Shown here: positions 25,178 through 35,344 of the stretch, piece by piece
Position numbering within the stretch: position 1 is the stretch's first letter
How the letters are laid out: each line of letters opens with the position of its first letter
Assembly: GCF_047511655.1 (NCBI RefSeq)
Contig: NC_133386.1
Coordinates: forward strand, 131,071,866-131,135,865
DNA length: 64,000 nucleotides
Source of the DNA: Castor canadensis
Taxonomy: Eukaryota; Chordata; Mammalia; Rodentia; Castoridae
Reading direction: 5' to 3'
Program-made: the position numbers and the translations under genes
Notes under the pieces: generated by a model
What the model was told of the DNA's origin: nothing
The model's database searches: none
The model's input: the letters and a program-made list of their open reading frames with translations, nothing else

Positions 25178-25227
25178 CATCAAGTTAGGTACACACAATC
25201 AAACCTTCAAACAACTAAGATAACTAA

Positions 25228-28200
25228 ATGGCAGGAATCACCACATACCTATCAGTACTAACACTTAATGTTAATGGACTTAATTCACCCATCAAAAGAC
25301 ACCGTTTGACAAAATGGATTAAAAAAGAAGATCCAACAATTTGTTGCTTACAGGAGACTCATCTCACCGACAGAAATAAGCATATGCTTAGGATGAAAGG
25401 CTGGAAGAAGATTTACCAAGCCAATGGCCCCCGAAAACAAGCAGGAGTAGCAATACTTATCTCTGACAAAGTAGACTTCAAACCTACATTGATCAAACGA
25501 GATAAAGAAGGACATTCCATACTAATAAAAGGGGAAATAGACCAAAAGGAAATAATAATCATCAATCTGTACGCACCCAATGTCAACGCACCCAATTTCA
25601 TCAAACATACCCTGAAAGACCTAAAAGCATATATAAACGCCAACACAGTGGTTGTGGGAGACTTTAACACTCCATTATCATCAATAGATAGGTCATCCAA
25701 ACAAAAACTCAATAAAGAAATCCAAGATCTAAAATATGCAATAGATCAAGTGGACCTAGTAGATGTCTACAGAACATTTCATCCAACCTCTACACAATAT
25801 ACATTCTTCTCAGCAGCCCATGGAACCTTCTCCAAAATAGATCATATCCTAGGGCACAAAGCAAGCCTCAGCAAATATAAGAAAATAGAAATAATACCAT
25901 GCATACTATCTGACCACAATGCAGTAAAAGTAGAACTCAACAACAAAAGTAAAGACAAAAAACATGCAAACAGCTGGAAACTAAATAACTCATTACTTAA
26001 TGAAGAATGGATCATCGATGCAATAAAAGAGGAAATTAAAAAGTTCCTAGAAGTCAATGAAAATGAAAACACAACCTACCGGAACCTATGGGACACAGCT
26101 AAGGCAGTCTTGAGAGGAAAGTTTATAGCCATGAGTGCATATATTAAAAAGATTGAAAGATCCCAAATCAATGACCTAATGATACATCTCAAACTCCTAG
26201 AAAAACAAGAACAAGCAAATCCCAAAACAAATAGAAGGAGAGAAATAATAAAAATAAGAGCTGAAATCAACGAAATAGAAACCAAAAAAACCATACAAAG
26301 AATTAACGAAACAAAAAGTTGGTTCTTTGAAAAAATAAACAAGATCGATAGACCCCTGGCAAACCTGACTAAAATGAGGAGAGAAAAAACCCAAATTAGT
26401 AGAATCAGGAATGCAAAAGGGGAGATAACAACAAACACCATGGAAGTCCAGGAAATCATCAGAGACTACTTTGAGAACCTATATTCAAATAAATTTGAAA
26501 ATCTAAAAGAAATGGACAGATTTCTAGATACATATGATCATCCAAAACTGAACCAAGAGGAAATTAATCACCTGAATAGACCTATGACACAAAATGAAAT
26601 TGAAGCAGCAATCAAGAGTCTCCCCAAAAAGAAAAGTCCAGGACCTGATGGATTCTCTGCTGAATTCTATCAGACCTTTAAAGAAGAACTGATACCAACC
26701 CTCCTTAAACTGTTCCATGAAATAGAAAGGGAAGGAAAACTGCCAAACACATTTTATGAAGCCACTATTACACTTATCCCAAAACCAGGCAAAGACACCT
26801 CCAAAAAGGAGAACTATAGGCCAATCTCCTTAATGAACATTGATGCAAAAATCCTCAACAAAATAATGGCAAATCGAATTCAGCAACACATCAAAAAGAT
26901 TATTCACCACGACCAGGTAGGCTTCATCCCAGGGATGCAGGGGTGGTTCAACATACGAAAATCAATAAACGTAATAAACCACATTAACAGAAGCAAAGAC
27001 AAAAACCACTTGATCATCTCAATAGATGCAGAAAAAGCCTTTGATAAGATCCAACATCATTTCATGATAAAAGCTCTAAGAAAACTAGGAATAGAAGGAA
27101 AGTTCCTCAACATTATAAAAGCTATATATGACAAACCTACAGCAAGCATTATACTTAATGGAGAAAAATTAAAACCATTCCCTCTAAAATCAGGAACCAG
27201 ACAAGGATGCCCACTATCTCCACTCCTATTCAACATAGTACTGGAATTCCTAGCCAGAGCAATTAGGCAAGAAGAAGGAATAAAAGGAATACAAATAGCT
27301 AAAGAAACTGTCAAAATATCCCTATTTGCACACGACATGATCCTATACCTTACAGACCCAAAAAACTCTACTCAGAAGCTTCTAGACATCATCAATAGCT
27401 ATAGCAAGGTAGCAGGATATAAAATCAACATAGAAAAATCATTAGCATTTCTATACACTAACAATGAGCAAACGGAAAAAGAATGTATGAAAACAATTCC
27501 ATTTACAATAGCCTCAAAAAAAATCAAATACCTAGGTGTAAACCTAACAAAAGATGTGAAAGACCTCTACAAGGAAAACTATACACTTCTGAAGAAAGAG
27601 ATTGAGGAAGACTATAGAAAGTGGAGAGATCTCCCATGCTCATGGATTGGTAGAATCAACATAGTAAAAATGTCGATACTCCCCAAAGTAATCTACATGT
27701 TTAATGCAATTCCCATCAAAATTCCAATGACATTCATCAAAGAGATTGAAAAATCTACTGTTAAATTTATATGGAAACACAAGAGGCCACGAATAGCCAA
27801 GGCAATACTCAGTCAAAAGAACAATGCAGGAGGTATCACAATACCTGACTTCAAACTATATTACAAAGCAATAATAATAAAAACAGCATGGTACTGGCAC
27901 AAAAACAGACATGAAGACCAGTGGAACAGAATAGAGGATCCAGATATGAAGCCACACAACTATAAGCAACTTATCTTTGACAAAGGAGCTAAAAATATAC
28001 GATGGAGAAAAGACAGCCTCTTCAACAAAAACTGCTGGGAAAACTGGTTAGCAGTCTGCAAAAAACTGAAACTAGATCCATGTATATCACCCTATACCAA
28101 GATTAACTCAAAATGGATCAAGGATCTTAATATCAGACCCCAAACTCTTAAGTTGATACAAGAAAGAGTAGGAAATACTCTGGAGTTAGTAGGTATAGGT

Positions 28201-29046
28201 AAGAACTTTCTCAATGAAACCCCAGCAGCACAGCAACTAAGAGATAGCATAGATAAATGGGACCTCATAAAACTAAAAAGCTTCTGTTCATCAAAAGAAA
28301 TGGTCTCTAAACTGAAGAGAACACCCACAGAGTGGGAGAAAATATTTGCCAACTATACATCAGACAAAGGACTGATAACCAGAATATACAGGGAACTTAA
28401 AAAACTAAATTCTCCCAAAACTAATGAACCAATAAAGAAATGGGCAGGTGAACTAAACAGAACTTTCTCAAAAGAAGAAATTCAAATGGCCAGAAAACAC
28501 ATGAAAAAATGCTCACCATCTCTAGCAATAAAGGAAATGCAAATTAAAACCACACTAAGATTCCACCTCACCCCTGTTAGAATAGCCATCATCAGCAACA
28601 CCACCAACAACAGGTGTTGGCGAGGATGCGGGGAAAATGGAACCCTCTTACACTGTTGGTGGGAATGTAGACTAGTACAACCACTCTGGAAAAAAATTTG
28701 GAGGCTACTTAAAAAGCTGGACATCGATCTACCATTTGATCCAGCAATACCACTCTTGGGGATATACCCAAAAGACTGTTACTCCAGAGGCACCTGCACA
28801 TCCATGTTTATTGCGGCACTATTCACAATAGCCAAGTTATGGAAACAGCCAAGATGCCCCAGCGCTGACGAATGGATTAAGAAAATGTGGTATCTATACA
28901 CAATGGAATTTTATGCAGCCATGAAGAAGAACGAAATGTTATCATTCGCTGGTAAATGGATGGAATTGGAGAACATCATTCTGAGTGAGGTTAGCCTGGC
29001 TCAAAAGACCAAAAATCGTATGTTCTCCCTCATATGTGGACATTAG
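25228..29046 (+). CDS. ORF2: L1 ORF2 protein (endonuclease-reverse transcriptase), catalytic D702H
   Basis: 1,272 codons without a stop, the expected length for a mammalian L1 ORF2p, which nicks target DNA and primes reverse transcription there. The APE-like endonuclease keeps its active-site landmarks: N14 (LTLNVNGLN), E43 (LQETHL), the VGDFNTPL aspartate/asparagine, [10 protein letters not shown] and the ILSDHNA histidine. The RT domain has [14 protein letters not shown], the catalytic [11 protein letters not shown] aspartate and [12 protein letters not shown]. The C-terminal zinc knuckle CX3CX7HX4C is at [20 protein letters not shown]. The FADD box, however, reads FAHD: codon 702 (27331-27333) is CAC instead of GAC. 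Codon 702 is the catalytic aspartate position in human L1 numbering, so RT activity should be lost. Confidence 0.95.
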   Translation: MAGITTYLSVLTLNVNGLNSPIKRHRLTKWIKKEDPTICCLQETHLTDRNKHMLRMKGWKKIYQANGPRKQAGVAILISDKVDFKPTLIKRDKEGHSILIKGEIDQKEIIIINLYAPNVNAPNFIKHTLKDLKAYINANTVVVGDFNTPLSSIDRSSKQKLNKEIQDLKYAIDQVDLVDVYRTFHPTSTQYTFFSAAHGTFSKIDHILGHKASLSKYKKIEIIPCILSDHNAVKVELNNKSKDKKHANSWKLNNSLLNEEWIIDAIKEEIKKFLEVNENENTTYRNLWDTAKAVLRGKFIAMSAYIKKIERSQINDLMIHLKLLEKQEQANPKTNRRREIIKIRAEINEIETKKTIQRINETKSWFFEKINKIDRPLANLTKMRREKTQISRIRNAKGEITTNTMEVQEIIRDYFENLYSNKFENLKEMDRFLDTYDHPKLNQEEINHLNRPMTQNEIEAAIKSLPKKKSPGPDGFSAEFYQTFKEELIPTLLKLFHEIEREGKLPNTFYEATITLIPKPGKDTSKKENYRPISLMNIDAKILNKIMANRIQQHIKKIIHHDQVGFIPGMQGWFNIRKSINVINHINRSKDKNHLIISIDAEKAFDKIQHHFMIKALRKLGIEGKFLNIIKAIYDKPTASIILNGEKLKPFPLKSGTRQGCPLSPLLFNIVLEFLARAIRQEEGIKGIQIAKETVKISLFAHDMILYLTDPKNSTQKLLDIINSYSKVAGYKINIEKSLAFLYTNNEQTEKECMKTIPFTIASKKIKYLGVNLTKDVKDLYKENYTLLKKEIEEDYRKWRDLPCSWIGRINIVKMSILPKVIYMFNAIPIKIPMTFIKEIEKSTVKFIWKHKRPRIAKAILSQKNNAGGITIPDFKLYYKAIIIKTAWYWHKNRHEDQWNRIEDPDMKPHNYKQLIFDKGAKNIRWRKDSLFNKNCWENWLAVCKKLKLDPCISPYTKINSKWIKDLNIRPQTLKLIQERVGNTLELVGIGKNFLNETPAAQQLRDSIDKWDLIKLKSFCSSKEMVSKLKRTPTEWEKIFANYTSDKGLITRIYRELKKLNSPKTNEPIKKWAGELNRTFSKEEIQMARKHMKKCSPSLAIKEMQIKTTLRFHLTPVRIAIISNTTNNRCWRGCGENGTLLHCWWECRLVQPLWKKIWRLLKKLDIDLPFDPAIPLLGIYPKDCYSRGTCTSMFIAALFTIAKLWKQPRCPSADEWIKKMWYLYTMEFYAAMKKNEMLSFAGKWMELENIILSEVSLAQKTKNRMFSLICGH

Positions 29047-29546
29047 ATCAAGGGCAAACACAACAAGGGGATTGGACTATGAGCACATGATAAAAGCGAG
29101 AGCACACAAGGGAGGGGTGAGGATAGGTAAGACACCTAAAAAACTAGCTAGCATTTGTTGCCCTTAATGCAGAGAAACTAAAGCAGATACCTTAAAGCAA
29201 CTGAGGCCAATAGGAAAAGGAGACCAGGAACTAGAGAAAAGGTTAGATTAAAAAGAATTAACCTAGAAGGTAACACCCACGCACAGGAAATCAATGTGAG
29301 TCAATGCCCTGTATAGCTATCCTTATCTCAACCAGCAAAACCCCTTGTTCCTTCCTATTATTGCTTATACTCTCTCTACAACAAAATTAGAGATAAGGGC
29401 AAAATAGTTTCTGCTGGGTATTGAGGGGGGGGAGCGGGAGGGGGTGGAGTGGGTGGTAAGGGAGGGGGTGGGGGCAGGGGGGAGAAATAAACCACGCCTT
29501 GTATGCACATATGAATTATAAAAGAAAAATGGAAAAAAAAAAAAAA
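29047..29546 (+). repeat. L1 3'UTR with G-rich tract and poly-A tail
   Basis: Contains a run of G-blocks at about 29,424-29,483, a potential quadruplex on the sense strand. AATAAA lies at 29486-29491 and an A tail at 29,532-29,546. The same arrangement appears in the nested insertion at 11677 and, reversed, at the right window edge. Confidence 0.88.
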
Positions 29547-29561
29547 AAAAACTCTGATGTA

Positions 29562-31317
29562 TGGAATATGTTTCTTGATGACATGCCCCTTGTCTAAAGA
29601 AAGGAATATGACTTTGCCTGAGCAGAGCAATTAAAAGGGATGCTTCCCTGATTGTGAGAGGCCTGAGATGTCCCTAAGATGTCATTTGCTCCAATTAAAT
29701 AGGAGCAAAGATTAGGAAAGCCTAAAGTATTGGGCCATATGAGATACATATTTGTAAAGAGATTTAGTTTAAAGTGTTGGTTTATGTTATTGTGGAGGCT
29801 GTTCTACATACATCTATATACAAGTGTTTATAAGCTGGAGACCAGAAAACTGGTGGCACAGTTGGAAGGCCTGAGAACCATATAGCTGATGGAATAGATT
29901 CCAGCCTGAGTCTGAAGACCTAAGAACCAGGAGATGTGCAAAAGATCAATATCCCAATTCAAGTAGTCAGGCAGAGTGCAAATTCAACCTTCCTTTGCCC
30001 TTTTGTTCTTCTGTCCAGGCATTCAACAGAATGGATGGCACTCACCCACATCTAGGAGACCCATGTGCTCTATTAGGTCCACCAGTTCAAATACTAATCT
30101 TTTTGGAAACACCCTCATAGACACAATTAGAAATAATGTTTAACTAGCTCTGAGCAGCCCATAGTTTACTCAAGTTGACACAAAATTAACTATCATCTTC
30201 CTTAGCCTTACCTCCAGGTGAAGGAGATAATCTTAGGGAGGAACCAATTGAACTTATAGTTTCTATAGGTCCAAAGTCTGGCCATTGCATGGCTAGATTT
30301 CTGCTCAGGATATCACCAGACTAGAAATCAAGCTGTCTGGGGCTGTGGTTTACATGGTCCTTGGTGTCCTTTTCTGAGCTCACTGGTTGTTGGCAGAATT
30401 CACTTCCTTACTACACATCAAAGGTCTAGAGAAAATTAGTATAATGTAATTGGATGAAATGGGCTGTTTCATTTTTGACTCTGCCACAGTCTGTGTATCT
30501 TTGGAGAAGCTACTTAATGCTTCTGAACCTCAGTTTCCAGATCTGTAAAATAAGTTTAATAATAGTTTTTATCACTAAGGTTCTGGGGAATAATGTATGA
30601 AAGCATTTAGTATAATCCCTGGAGCATAGCAAATGCAGTCCTATTTTGTAATGCTTGAAATGACCTGGTTTGTCAGGAGACTGCCAATTCTGACTTTCTT
30701 ACTGGCACTAAAATTGGGGCTTTAAAGACTAATCAACTGGGAGTCTATGTTGTACTTACACATCTTAGCCAATACTGGTTTCCACAGAGTCAAAGGTTAA
30801 TTAAACATTGATAAAGATTTGTACCTGTTTGAGGCTGCTTGAGGATACTGTGTTCAAAAGACTGAGCCTCTTTTCCTGTCAAGTTGCTAAAGGACAAAGA
30901 GCTAAATGGTAGTATTTAGCATCTCTTTCTGACTTGTAGTTTAATTTTTCTTTATTAGGGATGTGTTAGAAGCAAAAGTATTAATTTCAATGACGTGTCA
31001 CTTGAAAAGAGATTCATTGCCTTTAATAAAAGGAACACTTGTCAAACAGGAATACCATGTGCATTTATCGAAGATAATACCCAAACTTTGGGTTTGAGGC
31101 ACGACTGCTGCAAGGTTGACTAGGACCAGGCCTCAACATGTTGCCACGAAAGAGAAATCAGAGGCTGGCATTTTACAAGGAGGTGACATGTACCCACGGT
31201 TCCTAAGTATATTTCTTTATGTCACAGTCCTCATCTTATAGATTTAGATAACTGCCATTTAAAACAACCCTGGACTATTTATTCACTCTTCAATCCAGTG
31301 ATAAGACTGCTCATACA
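29562..31317. other. Intergenic DNA, mostly unassigned
   Basis: Apart from a MIR at 30470-30650 I see no gene, RNA or transposon. There are no long ORFs and no CpG-rich segment. Confidence 0.7.
30470..30650 (+). repeat. MIR, sense, well preserved
   Basis: Contains GACTCTGCCACAGTCTGTGT, AGCTACTTAATGCTTCTGAA, CCTCAGTTTCCAGATCTGTA, AAATAAG and CTGGAGCATAGCAAATGC, the full MIR order. Confidence 0.85.
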
Positions 31318-31464
31318 ATACTTACCTGGCAGGGGAGATACCATGACCACAAAGGTGCTTATCCATTGCACTCCGGATGTGCTGACCCCTACGATTTCCC
31401 CAAATGTGGGAAACTCGACTGCATAATTTGTGGTAGTGGGGGACTGCATTCGCGCTCTCCCCTG
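31318..31464 (+). pseudogene. RNU1P: U1 snRNA retropseudogene with 17-nt internal deletion
   Basis: Begins with the exact U1 5' end ATACTTACCTGGCAGGGGAG and ends at the U1 3' terminus CTCTCCCCTG. It is 147 nt, against 164 for U1. The only length change is loss of U1 nucleotides 41-57, which removes the 3' strand of stem-loop I and the start of stem-loop II. The U1A-loop region (CCATTGCACTCC) and the Sm site (ATAATTTGTGG) are intact. A short A-rich tail follows and no U1 3' box is visible, so this is a retroposed, non-functional copy and not a U1 gene. Confidence 0.95.
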
Positions 31465-31523
31465 AATAAAAAAAAAATTTTTTTTTAATTCTTTCATTCT
31501 TGCTCGTACAAGAATGAAAAAGG

Positions 31524-31735
31524 AGTAACTCATGCCTGTAATCCTAGCTATTCGGGAGACAGAGATCAGGAGGATTGTGGTTCGAAGCCAGTCCAGACAA
31601 AGAGTTTGAGAGCCCCTATCTCAAAAAACAAACAACACAAAAAAGGGCTGGTGGAGTGGCTCAAGTGGTAGACTGCCTGCCTAGCAAGCATGAAGCTCTG
31701 AGTTCAAACCCCAGTTATCCTCCCCCCAAGAAAAA
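31524..31735 (+). repeat. B1-ID dimeric SINE
   Basis: A B1 body (ACTCATGCCTGTAATCCTAG onward) followed by a linker of AAACAAACAACAC type and an ID unit (GGGCTGGTGGAGTGGCTCAA ... GTTCAAACCCCAG). AAGAATGA[A/G]AAAGG at 31510 and 31736 is the target-site duplication, so the two halves inserted as one unit. Confidence 0.92.
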
Positions 31736-31736
31736 A

Positions 31737-33293
31737 AAGAATGAGAAAGGTATAAGTGGTTGGGATAGCTATAGTCTTGACTCCAACCTGCAGGGAACTA
31801 AGAACTGGCTGTGTTTTTATATTACTGGCTTCTATTTTGCTGAGAAACTTCTCTTATACACAAAGGCCTAGGTGAACATGTGCCACTCTAGACAGTTAAA
31901 GAGCAAATGGCTTGTGTATGTGTGCATGTGTGTGCATGTATGTGATTACATTTGCCAAATATTTGAAATATTTGGCCTCATAGACTATAGGAAATTGTAA
32001 GCTCTTTGGTACTAGTTTTAGCAGAATTCTCCATAAGAAGAGAGTGGGACAATGATTACTAGAAAAAAACTACCTGAAGTAGGTTTGTTCCTTATGGAAA
32101 CTGTTAGACGAAGGGACCCTATTCCACAGAAGGAACTTTGAGGAAATGACTAACAAACTTTCAATTTGTAGTTTTGAAAGGTTTTTCTTCTCTTTTTTTC
32201 TGCCCTACCATGGATTGAACCCAGGGTATTCTGCTTCTGTTTCATTTTTTAGGGTTTCTCCAACACAATCTTATTTCAGTTCATCATACTATGTTTTTTC
32301 TAAGTCTAGAATTAGGGCCCACCAGACTCAATAATATTCATGGAAAAAGTAAACTTTGATTAGATGAAATGAGTCAGTTCTCCTTGGGGAAACCAAACAA
32401 AATACTCTTTCCCAGGTATCAGTGGGAACCTATGATTTTAAGAAACCACATCAAGTTCCCAAGTTAACTTTCATTGCTGATTTCTGAACAGCCAAATATT
32501 AATCTTCCCACAGAAATTTATCAAATACACTCTTTGAATTAAGAGATTATTAGACTTCTTAATATTCTATTGTGCATGCTTTAGTTTCGTCTTGCATGTT
32601 GTCATGTGGAGCTCTAAAAGCAGGCATAATAAGACCGAGTAGTCTGGGACCAACAACTACAGTTTCAAGAAACAGAATGGTTTCAGAAATCTGCATATCA
32701 CAAAAGATTGCTTAACCCTTAGATTACTACCTAATCTCGGGGAAGGGGGAGTTCCAACTAGTCAAGGGTTAGGCGAGGGTCCCAGAATGGAATTTAGGAG
32801 GAAGCCAGTATTTCAAGGCTCAACCTACTTTCCTTCCTCTACACTATCACCACCCCACCCAAACTACCATTCTCTCTTTTGCACAGTGTCATATTCTCCC
32901 ATCTTGTTACTGTGAGACACACTCCAGGGAATTCAGCTTGGTCAGAAAAGTTGCAGCCCAACTGCCTTCTTCAGTTTAAAGGGTGATAGGTCTGTAATTT
33001 CCTGGTATCTATTTAAACAACCAATTGACTGACATGTGCCAAACTTTTTAAAAGATACTACTAATAAAGAGAGAATTAGATATGATCTAGCCAACAGCAA
33101 GTAGATTACAAAACCTCAGCAAACTAAAATAGGTCATTATCATTGGTGTGATTTATATAGTAGTAAGAGGTTTATTTGGAGATATAGGACACACAGAAGG
33201 AGAAACTTAACTTAGTTTGCTGGTGAGGAACAGGGATAAGGATGACCTAACAAGCTTTCTGAGCTGAGTCTCCACTATAAGAAAGGAGTTAGG
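31737..33293. other. Intergenic DNA, unassigned
   Basis: A short TG-rich stretch lies at 31,912-31,945. No gene, RNA or clear transposon is recognised in the remaining 1.5 kb. Confidence 0.6.
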
Positions 33294-33384
33294 GGCTGGG
33301 CAGAGTGGCCGAAGCAGTAAGAGCACTTGCCTAGCAAGTGTGAGGCCTGAGTTCAAACACCATGGGCCCCCCCTCCCAAAAAAG
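33294..33384 (+). repeat. ID-type SINE
   Basis: GGGGCTGGGCAGAGTGGCCG, GCCTAGCAAGTGTGAGGCCT and GAGTTCAAACACCAT followed by a C-run and A tail. Confidence 0.85.
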
Positions 33385-33749
33385 GGCTAAGTTAAAGTTG
33401 GATTGAAAGTAACGAGATTCTCAGGAGTCTGCTGCAGTCACTCCCTTAATAGCAGTACCAAGCTGGTTTGTATGCACTGAGATGATTAGGGGCCCAGTGG
33501 CCACTGGAATGCAATGAGAGAATGAGTAGGAGAAAAGGATAGAAGTGAATAGCAAGTATTACAATCAGCAGAATTTGGCCACTCTGTGAAAAAAAGTTTG
33601 CAAAAAAAAAAAAGAAAAAAAGGAAATGCCAAGAATGAGACTGGTAAAGAAGAATGATGGAGAGGATGAATTCAACTATATTTGGTACATTGTAAGAACT
33701 TTTGTAAATGCTACAATGTACCCCAGCAGATCAATAAAAAAAGAAATCT

Positions 33750-33826
33750 GTACTGGTGTGGCTCAAGTAGGTAGAGTGTTTGACTAGCAGTCCGGAGGCC
33801 CTGAGTTCAGTACTGAAAAAAAAAAG
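33750..33826 (+). repeat. ID-type SINE
   Basis: GTGTGGCTCAAGTAGGTAGA, GACTAGCAGTCC and GAGGCCCTGAGTTCAGTACT with an A tail. The B-box region is shortened. Confidence 0.82.
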
Positions 33827-34139
33827 TTTGGAGTTTGAGTATGTGCAGCTGGACATGTAGATGAACACGACTACCTGCAGGTGGATGTATCTGGAACTCA
33901 GGAATGAGGTCAGAGGGAAATAGCTGGAGGCTCAAAGATTAAACAAACAAAAGTTAAAACTGGTCCCTTGTGGCCCTTCATGTTTGAAACTTTTTTTTTT
34001 AAAGCAAGATAAAATGGAGGGGGAGTGCAAGCAGAAATTTTAGTGAGTGTGTGAATTAAATGAGTAACAAGCACCAAACTTACAGTTATTTTTATACGCA
34101 CCCAAACAAAACAGAGCACACAGAAGAATACTGGGTATG

Positions 34140-34197
34140 ATTAGGGCGTAACTCAGGGCTTTAAGTGAGGCCCTGAGTTCCACATCCAGAACCACCA
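34140..34197 (+). repeat. ID-type SINE, deleted
   Basis: GGGCGTAACTCAGGGC followed directly by GTGAGGCCCTGAGTTCCACA. The anticodon-arm equivalent is missing. Confidence 0.6.
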
Positions 34198-34262
34198 AAC
34201 AACAACATAGCAACCAACCGTGGCGCTCTGCACCAAAGCTGAGGTCTGGTTTAAGCCCAGTC

Positions 34263-34357
34263 TTGGGCTGGAGGCATGACTCAAGCTGTAGAGCACATGC
34301 CTAGCAAGCTGGAGGCCCTGAGTTCAAACCCCAGGGCCGCCAAAAAAAAAAAAAAAT
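34263..34357 (+). repeat. ID-type SINE
   Basis: TGGGCTGGAGGCATGACTCA, GCCTAGCAAGCTGGAGGCCC, GTTCAAACCCCAGGGCCG and an A tail. AAG[C/T]C[C/T]AGTCTTG flanks both ends as a likely duplication. It sits about 40 bp upstream of the CpG-rich island. Confidence 0.88.
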
Positions 34358-34394
34358 CACCCAAGTCTAGTCTTGTTCAAGGAGACAGCATCTG

Positions 34395-34920
34395 TGGTGG
34401 CCACGCCCCCGCTGTGTCTGGCCACGCCCACAGACACGCCACGCCCATGTACGTCACGCCCACACGGCCTCTTGGCCACCCCCACTAGGGGCCTCCATCT
34501 TGAGGGACGCTGGTCTGAGGTGTGAAATCCACATTGGCTTCGGAAAATTGCCGTAAGTACCAAGTCCAGCTCTGTGTCCCACCAGAAACGGGAAATCCAC
34601 TTGGGGTTATCAGACCTGGGCTCTCAAATCTGGGCCCTTGGACACCGTTTGCCCGTGACGTCGAATGGGCCTTCGCTCCGGGGTCCCCGCCATGCTTCCC
34701 CGGGAGGAAGGGGCCCCGGTCCCACGCAGGTACGGGTGGAACAGGCAGCCCTCCAAGGCCAGAGCCCAGCCCGAGGGCCCCATGCCACCTGCCACTCTAT
34801 CAGCTTTCTCGGGGTTTGAGGCAGGGGGCCAGAGTCCACGTCCACCCTGTCCTTCCCGGGAGGCCACCAGGTTTCTGTTCCTTCCGGGTTCAGTTTTGGA
34901 CATACTAATTTTGAGGCGCC
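34395..34920 (+). promoter_or_regulatory. CpG-rich, TATA-less promoter-like island
   Basis: The only long repeat-free, GC- and CpG-rich segment in the window. CCACGCCC boxes, a KLF/SP-type motif, occur at 34401, 34422 and 34439, with a TCACGCCC at 34454. CCACTAGGGGCC at 34482 resembles the CTCF core, CCATCTT at 34495 is YY1-like, and TGACGTCG at 34656 is a CRE. Possible splice donors are GTAAGTAC at 34553 and CAG|GTACGG at 34730. There is no TATA box. It lies between PAK1 and the candidate GDPD4 start exon, which needs an upstream non-coding exon because its ATG exon has a 3' splice acceptor. I infer that this is the GDPD4 promoter and first exon; an enhancer or insulator is the alternative. 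Confidence 0.55.
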
Positions 34921-35344
34921 TATGAGAAATCCCAAGTGGAGATGTCAGTAGGCTGTTGAGTGTATGGGTGTGAAAATCAGAGAGGAGATCTGGAAGGGAA
35001 ACAATTTATTGATCCCTTCCTAGCTATTAGAATTTTCATGTGAACTTGGCTATCTGGACTAGTGCATAGACTCAAAGGACCTGTAGGTGTATTGAAAATG
35101 GTGGTGGTGATGATTCTGGTTAAAGAGCTGCCTTTTATTCAGTAGCCACTTGATCTTCCTCCTAGTCAAAGAGCCTTTGTCTACCTCTGCCTCTGCTGCC
35201 TCTGGATGCCCCAGTGTTTGGAACTAGTCACACCAAGTTTTATAAATGTATAAATCATGAAGCCACAATAATAGCTTCATCATCCACTGATTCAGATTTT
35301 TTCTCATTTCCATTGTGATTTTCTTTTGACCCATGGGTTTTATT
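34921..35344. other. Unassigned DNA between the CpG island and an antisense L1
   Basis: Single-copy-looking sequence with no recognised gene or repeat. Confidence 0.55.

Larger units (their letters stand above)
22979..29546 (+). mobile_element. Full-length L1 retrotransposon with two open ORFs
   Basis: This is a 6.57-kb LINE-1 with a GC-rich 5'UTR (22979-23974), ORF1, a 50-bp spacer, ORF2, a 3'UTR with a G-rich tract and an A-rich tail. A perfect 15-bp target-site duplication AAAAACTCTGATGTA flanks it at 22964-22978 and 29547-29561. Both ORFs are uninterrupted, as expected of a young source element. However, the first aspartate of the reverse-transcriptase FADD box is histidine, so this copy is predicted to be unable to retrotranspose itself. 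It lies 1.1 kb downstream of the PAK1 poly(A) site in the same orientation. Confidence 0.97.

Noticed and set aside
31318-31464. Functional U1 snRNA gene
   Set aside because: It has the 17-nt deletion, an A-rich tail and no U1 3' box.
34522-34925. Overlapping open frames in the GC-rich island as proteins
   Set aside because: Several frames on both strands are open only because the DNA is GC-rich and stop-poor. No family resemblance.
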